Assembly: GCA_964517345.1 (NCBI GenBank)
Contig: CAZFBZ010000004.1
Coordinates: 1-39,183, forward strand
Reading direction: 5' to 3'
DNA from: DAISLF01 sp964517345
Lineage (GTDB): Bacteria > Patescibacteriota > Gracilibacteria > Peribacterales > Peribacteraceae
Length of the DNA stretch: 39,183 nucleotides
The translations under genes were made by a program, and so were the position numbers. The stretch's first letter is position 1, and every line of letters begins with the position of its first letter. The notes beneath the pieces were generated by a model that worked only from the letters and a program-made list of their open reading frames with translations, was not told where the DNA came from and ran no database searches. Of this stretch, positions 24,227-29,578 are shown piece by piece.

Positions 24227-24664
24227 TTACTCATTGCGCCGTTCGCGCACCTGCCTGCTCGTCTCGCGGTCTTTGATCCGCGCGCGCTTGTCGAACTTCT
24301 TGCGGCCGCGTCCGAGCCCGAGCAGCACCTTGATGTACTTGCCGACCCGCACTTCCAGCGGCACGACGCTGATGCCTTTTTCTTCCAGAGCGCGGCGCAT
24401 CTTCGCCGCTTCACGCGCGTTGAGCAGCAGCACGCGGTCGCGCAGTTCTTTGTGATCCGCATCCGCCGCGGGCGGGTATGGCGAAATCTTCGCGTTCTTC
24501 AGCTGCGCGACGTCGCCCAAAAAGGAGACGTAGGAGCCCGCGAGATGCACATGGCCAGCCCGGCAGGACTTCACTTCAGGGCCGGTCAGCATGATTCCGG
24601 CCTCGAGGGTTTCGATGATCTCGAAATCGAAACGGGCTTTGCGGTTCTGGGCGACAACCTTCAT
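24227..24664 (-). CDS. smpB: SsrA-binding protein SmpB
   Basis: SmpB binds tmRNA and takes part in rescue of stalled ribosomes. The 145-aa product shows the OB-fold pattern: QNRKARFDFEIIETLEAGI near the start, LTGPEVKSCRAGHVHL, and YPPAADADHKELRDRVLLLN. The basic C-terminal tail is GRGRKKFDKRARIKDRE. Length and order are normal. The ATG at 24664 is preceded by a -10-like TATTCT ending 6 nt upstream, so the mRNA may be leaderless. The tmRNA gene itself was not found in this window. Confidence 0.96.
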   Translation of the reverse strand: MKVVAQNRKARFDFEIIETLEAGIMLTGPEVKSCRAGHVHLAGSYVSFLGDVAQLKNAKISPYPPAADADHKELRDRVLLLNAREAAKMRRALEEKGISVVPLEVRVGKYIKVLLGLGRGRKKFDKRARIKDRETSRQVRERRNE

Positions 24665-24722
24665 GGGCCTAGAATAGGCTTCCAAAGCCACTTTTCCCAC
24701 TGGGAGCTTCCCGGGAAAGTAT

Positions 24723-24750
24723 TTGACAAATATGTCAATTGGGTTAAAAT
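24723..24750 (+). promoter_or_regulatory. strong promoter of an ncRNA, with inverted repeat
   Basis: TTGACA (24723-24728), a 16-nt spacer and TAAAAT (24745-24750) form a near-consensus promoter. The -35 is half of a perfect inverted repeat TTGACA-AATA-TGTCAA (24723-24738), which could be an operator or serve a divergent promoter towards smpB. Confidence 0.75.
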
Positions 24751-24756
24751 TACCCT

Positions 24757-24915
24757 GTCAGATGCGAATTTCTCTCCCCTGTCCCCCGCCCTCTGAATCC
24801 AAGAGATGAGGTCGGAAGTCAGGGGAGGCGACGCTCTCCCTGTGAGACGCGATAAAAGCGTCTGACACAACTCTGGGCCTTCGCCCATCTAGTATGGCCG
24901 AAGGCCCTACTTTTT
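24757..24915 (+). ncRNA. structured non-coding RNA, family unknown
   Basis: A near-consensus promoter and a strong terminator delimit a transcript of about 160 nt with no sensible coding frame. A 9-bp closing helix pairs 24757-24765 with 24858-24866 (one G-U). Inside, CTCCCCTG (24774-24781) pairs with CAGGGGAG (24820-24827), around a smaller CTCT...AGAG hairpin. An alternative pairing of CAGGGG with downstream CTCTCCCTG is possible, so the RNA may switch between folds. It does not carry the conserved SRP helix-8 block or the tmRNA tag region. A 6S-like regulator is one possibility. Confidence 0.7.
24875..24915 (+). terminator. intrinsic terminator of the ncRNA
   Basis: A 9-bp stem GGGCCTTCG/CGAAGGCCC (24875-24883 with 24899-24907) with a 15-nt loop is followed by TTTTT at 24911-24915. 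Confidence 0.88.
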
Positions 24916-24943
24916 GTGTGCGCAAAAAAATCCGATGAAGAAC

Positions 24944-25009
24944 GTCATGGTTCGACTACGCTCACCATGACAAGACTGTGTCATCCTGAGCGTCGTCGAA
25001 GGACGACGC
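24944..25009. repeat. REP/MITE-like double hairpin, copy 2
   Basis: This has the same design as 4762-4832. The hairpin GTCATGG...CCATGAC has the identical loop TTCGACTACGCTCA, and a second hairpin has loop TGAGCGTCGTCGAA. It lies between the ncRNA terminator and the prepilin peptidase stop. Confidence 0.75.
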
Positions 25010-25030
25010 AGTCAGACGTGGTGTGCGACA

Positions 25031-25780
25031 TCAACCCCCCATCAACATCCTCACGATATCCGTCCCGCAGAAGACCGCGATGATCGCCCCGAACGCGAGG
25101 AACGGACCAAAGGGCACGGCGGTGTCTCCATGCGCGCGACGCCGCGCGAGCAGCCACACTGCATAGACGGCGCCCGTGACGTAGGCAATGCCGAGCGCCA
25201 CAAGCAACAGACCGGTATCCGCAAGGAGCGCTCCGATACCCGCCGCGAGCAGAATGTCTCCGCTGCCCGTCCAGCGTCCGCGGCTGACAATCCACTGAAT
25301 GCCGAAGAACGCGATCCCGAGGAGCACGGGCGTGACGGGGAACGATCCGAGGAGCAGCGCATGGGAAAGAGCGAGACCGAGGAACGGCATCGTGAACGCG
25401 TCAGGGAGCAGGCCTGTACGCGCGTCGGTGACGGCCATGACGAGCAGCAGCCAGAGACACAGTGCAAGCAGCAGGCCAGACGCCAGATCGAACCCCGAAT
25501 GCGATATCGCCAGAACGAAGAGTATGCCGGACGCGAGTTCGACGAGCGGGTATTGAATGGAGAGACGCACACGGCACTTGCTGCACTGTCCGCGGAGAAT
25601 CAGATAACTGAGAACCGGGATGAGTTCGGGGAATGTGATCGTTTTGCCGCAGCCGGGACACTTCGAACGGCCGCCGATGCTCTTCCCTGCTGGCACGCGG
25701 AAGATGAGGACATTGCCGAAGCTGCCGAAGGTCAGACCCAGCAGGAAGAAGAGGATGGCGAGCGGACCGTTCGGGGTCAT
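25031..25780 (-). CDS. pilD: prepilin peptidase/N-methyltransferase
   Basis: PilD cleaves the leader of the prepilins encoded at 10.7-15.2 kb and methylates the new N-terminus. The product (249 aa from this start) has GLTFGSFGNVLIFRVP, the tetracysteine zinc motif CPGC ... CSKC (about 38-70) and several membrane helices. The two catalytic aspartates are in AVTDARTGLLPD and GSGDILLAAG. The second site reads GSGD followed by I rather than the more common K. I chose the ATG at 25780 because a TATGAT -10 (25793-25788) ends 7 nt before it. In-frame ATGs at 25789 and 25792 lie within that box. Confidence 0.93.
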   Translation of the reverse strand: MTPNGPLAILFFLLGLTFGSFGNVLIFRVPAGKSIGGRSKCPGCGKTITFPELIPVLSYLILRGQCSKCRVRLSIQYPLVELASGILFVLAISHSGFDLASGLLLALCLWLLLVMAVTDARTGLLPDAFTMPFLGLALSHALLLGSFPVTPVLLGIAFFGIQWIVSRGRWTGSGDILLAAGIGALLADTGLLLVALGIAYVTGAVYAVWLLARRRAHGDTAVPFGPFLAFGAIIAVFCGTDIVRMLMGG

Positions 25781-25855
25781 GTCCTCCATCATACGTGAAG
25801 CTCGCTCATCTCACGATCATGCTCTGTTTCCGTAAATCCGCTGCATCCATGCGCA

Positions 25856-25882
25856 ACCCGACGAAGCTCTGCGAAGTCGGGT
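25856..25882. other. small hairpin downstream of the 83-aa membrane gene
   Basis: ACCCGAC and GTCGGGT are separated by 13 nt, with no T-run on either strand. It sits between the 83-aa gene and the prepilin peptidase gene and may be a processing or weak termination site. Confidence 0.3.
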
Positions 25883-25900
25883 CATCTCCGGTCCGGCACC

Positions 25901-26152
25901 TCACTGCTTGTCCGCGAGCAGGCGGGAGGCAATCTCCTTCGCGCGCTCGACGATCAGATCCTGGCGTTCCTCACGCTCGGCATCACTGTATTCCGGTGCC
26001 GACCCGTGCAGCGCGCGCACGGTCGAATCCATAAAGGAGATGACGGGCGGGGCGACCACGGTGTAGACGCCATACAACACCAGCGCGATCGTGCTACCCA
26101 CGACGGCGCCGGAGAGTTGTTTGACGAGCGGGTGAGAGAGGAAATTTTTCAT
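25901..26152 (-). CDS. small membrane protein, 83 aa
   Basis: One or two hydrophobic segments (about 12-40, GAVVGSTIALVLYGVYTVVA) are followed by a charged helical tail (DAEREERQDLIVERAKEIASRLL). I recognise no family. It has a clear extended -10 promoter (TGC-TATACT, 26176-26169 on the minus strand) with a start point about 10 nt before the ATG, so the leader is very short and has no Shine-Dalgarno. Confidence 0.72.
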   Translation of the reverse strand: MKNFLSHPLVKQLSGAVVGSTIALVLYGVYTVVAPPVISFMDSTVRALHGSAPEYSDAEREERQDLIVERAKEIASRLLADKQ

Positions 26153-26212
26153 GTGTGTGTATCGGGACAGTATAGCACAAAAATGCCCTTCCGACCACCC
26201 CGCCCGACACGC

Positions 26213-26596
26213 TCATGAGAGGCGCCGCAGGCTGCTTTTGTGCGTCTCCGGCTGGAATGCCGCGACCCGCTCGACGGGGCACGGCAGGTCGTCATCGGTC
26301 ACGCCGGGTGGGAGGCGTTGGTCATATCCGAGGAGGATGAGATCCGGGCGGACCGCGCGCACAGGCGCGAGAAAATCCGTGTCATCGCCGAGAATCACCT
26401 CCGCCTCCGGGAACGCCCGACGGACGGCGGCGATGCGCTCGGTTTCCGGCTGCTCGGTAGGGCGCCCCTTGATGCGCAGGACGTTCGCGTCTCGTGCGAT
26501 AACGACCGTCACGTCGCCACGGCGCTTCGCCGCCTCGAAGACGAAGAGATGGCCGGGATGGAGCAGATCGAACGTGCCGAAAATCAGAACGCGCAT
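26213..26596 (-). CDS. cytidylyltransferase-like nucleotidyltransferase (TagD/RibL type)
   Basis: The 127-aa product is a minimal HIGH-superfamily nucleotidyltransferase. GTFDLLHPGHLFVFEAAKRRGD at the start contains the HxGH motif (HPGH). The rest includes VVIARD, an RIAAVRRAF helix and a shortened signature near the C-terminus. Family members form CDP-glycerol, FAD or related products; the substrate is not resolvable here. A TATGAT box (26610-26605) preceded by TGC ends exactly 8 nt before the ATG, the clearest leaderless example in the window. Its upstream side faces the tandem RNAs. Confidence 0.87.
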   Translation of the reverse strand: MRVLIFGTFDLLHPGHLFVFEAAKRRGDVTVVIARDANVLRIKGRPTEQPETERIAAVRRAFPEAEVILGDDTDFLAPVRAVRPDLILLGYDQRLPPGVTDDDLPCPVERVAAFQPETHKSSLRRLS

Positions 26597-26604
26597 GGAG
26601 GCGG

Positions 26605-26613
26605 ATCATAGCA
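26605..26613 (-). promoter_or_regulatory. extended -10 promoter, apparently leaderless gene
   Basis: TGC-TATGAT on the minus strand places the transcription start at or next to the ATG at 26596. Confidence 0.6.
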
Positions 26614-26645
26614 GAGGAACGGCTGCGGACATGGCTAAAGACAGT

Positions 26646-26943
26646 GGGGGGCCAGGAAGCGAACCTCCCTCCCCCCGTTTGCCGTTCTTTTCGTGGTCCG
26701 ATTAAGCGACAAGTTTCGGAACGAAACTTGTCGCTTAATCGTTACGACGGAGCGTTATCTAGAGTGCGGACCGAGCTCGCGAAGGGCCGAACCTAGATTA
26801 AACGCTCTGTCGTAAAAGCCCGCCGGACCAGGCCGGGGGCCTGTAACCCCTCACCGCAGGAACTCCTACGGTTGATAACGGAGTTCGGAGCCAGGATGTG
26901 ACTCCCGACACCGAGGCTCTTTCGAGCCTTAGCAAAAGAACGG
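26646..26943 (+). ncRNA. RT-associated structured RNA, copy 1
   Basis: This is the first of three tandem RNAs. Hairpin A: six-G and six-C arms (26646-26651/26671-26676) around GGA-AGCGAACC-TCC. A closing helix pairs 26682-26691 with 26934-26943 over 10 bp. Hairpin B: a perfect 20-bp stem, 26699-26718/26722-26741, loop GAA. Hairpin C: 26744-26756/26801-26813 with an inner TCTAG/CTAGA helix and a conserved apical loop GAGCTCGCGA. The 3' domain has the hairpin with loop GGG near 26829-26843, then a less regular region, and AGGCTC-TTTC-GAGCCT. It is the most diverged copy; its changes in the closing helix and last hairpin keep pairing. No promoter is certain. Confidence 0.85.
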
Positions 26944-26991
26944 AGACCCGGAGTTTTGCTGAAAAAAATATGAAGTCAAGGATAAGGGTGT

Positions 26992-27281
26992 GGGGAGAAG
27001 AGAAGCGAACCTCTCTCCTCCCCAACAGTGCTTCGTTCCTTTCGTGGTCCCGTTATTTCGGCCGAGGTCGAAATAACGGCCACCAGGACGCGTAGTGTTG
27101 AGTGCGGCCCGAGCTCGCGAAGGGCCGAACCAACAACGTACGTGGCCTGAGTGGAGGCGCCCCGGACCAGGCCGGAGGCCTGTACCCCCTCACCGCAGGA
27201 TTCCTGCGGTTGATAACGGAGGTCGCCATCGGGATTGCTCCCGATGCCGAGGCCCTTTCGGGCCTTAGCAAAAGAACGAAG
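26992..27281 (+). ncRNA. RT-associated structured RNA, copy 2
   Basis: Hairpin A: GGGGAG/CTCCCC and AGAGA/TCTCT around the same AGCGAACC loop. Closing helix CTTCGTTC (27031-27038) pairs with GAACGAAG (27274-27281). Hairpin B: 11 bp, 27050-27060/27069-27079, 8-nt loop. Hairpin C: 27084-27149, with apical CGGCCC/GGGCCG around GAGCTCGCGAA. The 3' domain holds four clean hairpins: 27168-27182 (loop GGA), 27192-27210 (ATT), 27227-27246 (ATTGCT) and 27250-27265 (TTTC). The last 127 nt are identical to copy 3. The linker ATGAAGTCAAG occurs before copies 2 and 3. Confidence 0.87.
27155..27281 (+). repeat. 127-nt direct repeat (second copy at 27493-27619)
   Basis: These 127 bases recur without a mismatch at 27493-27619. 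They form the constant 3' domain of RNA copies 2 and 3. Copy 1 has a clearly diverged version at about 26817-26943. The sequence immediately 5' (hairpins B and C) is unrelated between the copies apart from short conserved loops. Confidence 0.92.
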
Positions 27282-27330
27282 GTGCGCAGTGTCTCGCAAC
27301 CGCGGATGAAGTCAAGAAATGCATGGAAAA

Positions 27331-27619
27331 GGGGCCAAGAGAATTGAATCTCCTGGCCCCCGTCAGTGCTTCGCTCCTTTCGTGGTCCTGTTTTTCACAA
27401 CGGAGTTGTGAAAAACAGTCACGTGACATCGAAGGTGCAGTTGCGGCACGAGCCTGCGAGGGCCGAAACACTACCGCACGATGTCACGATGAAGGCGCCC
27501 CGGACCAGGCCGGAGGCCTGTACCCCCTCACCGCAGGATTCCTGCGGTTGATAACGGAGGTCGCCATCGGGATTGCTCCCGATGCCGAGGCCCTTTCGGG
27601 CCTTAGCAAAAGAACGAAG
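27331..27619 (+). ncRNA. RT-associated structured RNA, copy 3 (nearest the RT gene)
   Basis: Hairpin A: GGGGCCA/TGGCCCC plus GAGA/TCTC around ATTGAA. Closing helix 27369-27376 with 27612-27619, one C-A mismatch. Hairpin B: 14 bp, 27388-27401/27405-27418, loop GGA. Hairpin C: base 27423-27431 with 27479-27487, apical loop GAGCCTGCGA. The 3' domain 27493-27619 is identical to copy 2. It ends 146 nt before the RT start, with the RT promoter in between. Confidence 0.87.
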
Positions 27620-27721
27620 ACGCGGATCATCGGAAGAGGCAGCACGGACATCAAGCAACTGATGCGCGCTGTCGCATTTAGTGAGAATTACCCGAAAAAA
27701 AGACGCCACGAAAAGAGTTTC

Positions 27722-27749
27722 TTGACCAGAGGAAGACGGGCAGTAGGAT
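27722..27749 (+). promoter_or_regulatory. promoter of the RT operon
   Basis: TTGACC (27722-27727), a 16-nt spacer and TAGGAT (27744-27749) place the start near 27756, about 10 nt before the RT ATG. The RT operon could therefore be transcribed separately from the RNA array. Confidence 0.6.
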
Positions 27750-27765
27750 TCAGCTCTTCATTACC

Positions 27766-29547
27766 ATGGCGCGCAATTTAAGCCCGCTCCCGCATCGGCA
27801 CCCCAGCAATGAGACGCTCGAGCTGATGGCGCGTCTCACGCGCACTCCCTTCACCCAACCGTGGGAGGCTCCTGGCACCATCCTGCATCTGGCTGAAACG
27901 CTGCATCATGCGCCTGACGGACTCTATAACACCTGGCAGATCGATAAGGGGAACGGCAGGACGCGAGAAATCAACGAGCCCACGGAGCTGCTGAAGGGCG
28001 TCCAGGGCCAGCTCTGCAATCTGTTCGGGCACGCCTGGCTGCCGCCGGGCGTCTGCGGCTTCGCCATCGACAACAGCGCGCAGAAAGGATTGCGCTGGGG
28101 CGTGAACCGCTTCCAGGAGCGATGCAGCCGCAACGTGCAGACAGGAAATGAAAATACCCGGAGCCGACTCGAGGCTGTGCTTGGCTGGGACATCCGCGAC
28201 TTCTTCCCCAGCACCACCCAGGACCAAGTCGAAGCTGCGCTGCGCGACCATTTCTTCAAGCGCATTCTGCACGAATGGGGCAACGGACCGCGGCTCGCCA
28301 AAGAAGCCGTCGACCGCCTCGCGAGCTTGTGCGCCTGTCTCTGCTGCTACAAAGGCCGGCTGCCGCAGGGCGCCCCTACAAGTCCCCCGCTCGCCAATCT
28401 GGTGGGCGCCAGCTTCGACTGGCCGATCATCCGTCACCTCGGCAACCGGGGCGTCTATATGCGGTACGCCGATGACATTGTCATGCTCCTGTCCGAGCAA
28501 CTCGACGACAAAGACATGAAAGCAATGGGCGGCATGATCGGCTCGAATGGCTACCGGATCGCGCACGAGAAAACCCTGTACGAAACCACGCGGCGGAAGA
28601 ACCAGCGATTCGCGGGTATCTGGGGCATGGACCTGATCACGGAAGATACGGACAACGGACAGGATCTTTGGTTCAAGATCCCCCCCGATACGGAGGAGAT
28701 GTGGCGGAGGGAAATGGAGGCCGTGATGGGCGCCGCCGATCTTCCGCGAAGCAGCAAGGAGTTTATGCAGGACCCCCGCGTCGCCCGTGTGCTCGGAGGC
28801 CTCGGCTACGTGTACCACGTCACGCGCTACGGCCGCCGCACCCCGCTCGAAGGCAGAGAGCTTCTGCTCCCCCGCGAGCTGGCCAAAACCTGGGCGCGCT
28901 TCCAGCGGAGGTTTGAGAACCGGCTGCCAGCGAACCACGTCAACTGGTTTATGCTGCAAGGACCGACCTTCGTTGAACGGACGCAGGAGCGTCCCGTCAC
29001 CGAAGCGGAGTTCGACCAGCGCCTGTCGGACTACGGCGGCAATGGCGCAGCGGCGTTCCTGGCTGATGTGGCCGTAGAACTGCAGCGACTCCGCGACACG
29101 TACAACCAAACGGACGGCGACGGGGTGATGTGCAACGGTGATGACTACCCCACCACCGAAGTCACCGAAACCACGACCGCACTCACGCGGGCCCTCCCCG
29201 GACTGCGCGATACGGAACGTGAAGAGGCGGTCAACCGCCTCGTCCGTCTTTATGCAGCTTTCGCGCGCGGAATGATGCAGGCACAGATGCCCGGCTTCGG
29301 CTTCGCGAATCAAGACACGCTGCTGCCCGCCGATTGCCTCCGCGCCTGGAACGACCTGCTGGACAGGGTCGACACGACAATGGGCGCGGCAACACGCCAG
29401 ACACTGTCGGATCTGTTCGCGGGCACGGAAGTGGATATCGTCATCGAACAGCGTGACCCGCCGCGTCAGGATCCGTACCGGGAGCATCTTCATCTGTACG
29501 GCTGGGATACCCGCCAGCCCCGGCACGGTCGCCGTCGCCGTCCGTAA
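27766..29547 (+). CDS. reverse transcriptase of the retron/DGR/UG-like type with unassigned C-terminal half
   Basis: The 593-aa protein has a full set of RT motifs. RT1 YNTWQIDKGNGRTREIN is at 54-70. The RT2-like segment PGVCGFAIDNSAQKG is at about 94-108. RT3 GWDIRDFFPST has catalytic Asp142. RT4 is LPQGAPTSPPLAN (199-211). RT5 MRYADDIVML contains YADD at 234-237. RT6 is GYRIAHEKT (262-270), followed by RRKNQRFAGI, which matches the position of the retron VTG motif. There is no group II maturase or endonuclease domain, no integrase and no Cas1. Residues about 300-593 are helical, contain no motif I know, and end Arg-rich (HGRRRRP). It lies 31 nt before the AAA+ gene. Catalytic residues are intact, so activity is likely. 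Confidence 0.93.
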   Translation: MARNLSPLPHRHPSNETLELMARLTRTPFTQPWEAPGTILHLAETLHHAPDGLYNTWQIDKGNGRTREINEPTELLKGVQGQLCNLFGHAWLPPGVCGFAIDNSAQKGLRWGVNRFQERCSRNVQTGNENTRSRLEAVLGWDIRDFFPSTTQDQVEAALRDHFFKRILHEWGNGPRLAKEAVDRLASLCACLCCYKGRLPQGAPTSPPLANLVGASFDWPIIRHLGNRGVYMRYADDIVMLLSEQLDDKDMKAMGGMIGSNGYRIAHEKTLYETTRRKNQRFAGIWGMDLITEDTDNGQDLWFKIPPDTEEMWRREMEAVMGAADLPRSSKEFMQDPRVARVLGGLGYVYHVTRYGRRTPLEGRELLLPRELAKTWARFQRRFENRLPANHVNWFMLQGPTFVERTQERPVTEAEFDQRLSDYGGNGAAAFLADVAVELQRLRDTYNQTDGDGVMCNGDDYPTTEVTETTTALTRALPGLRDTEREEAVNRLVRLYAAFARGMMQAQMPGFGFANQDTLLPADCLRAWNDLLDRVDTTMGAATRQTLSDLFAGTEVDIVIEQRDPPRQDPYREHLHLYGWDTRQPRHGRRRRP

Positions 29548-29578
29548 TTGCTTCGTTTTTTCTTTTTCTCTTCGCATC

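Noticed and set aside
24757..24915. SRP RNA or tmRNA
   Set aside because: GGTCGGAAG superficially resembles SRP helix 8, but the flanks do not pair as required and the GGAAGCAGCC block is absent. No tag-coding region for tmRNA is seen.
26992..27025. tRNA T-arm-like sequence on the minus strand of hairpin A
   Set aside because: GGTTCGCT in a small stem resembles a T-loop, but no acceptor, D- or anticodon arms can be built around it.
26646..27619. CRISPR array
   Set aside because: The repeated unit is about 340 nt with internal structure, the constant part is 127 nt, only three copies exist, and no cas genes are present.
26646..29547. Group II intron with its RT
   Set aside because: No domain V-type hairpin in the expected place, the RT lies outside the structured RNA, and it has no maturase or endonuclease domain.
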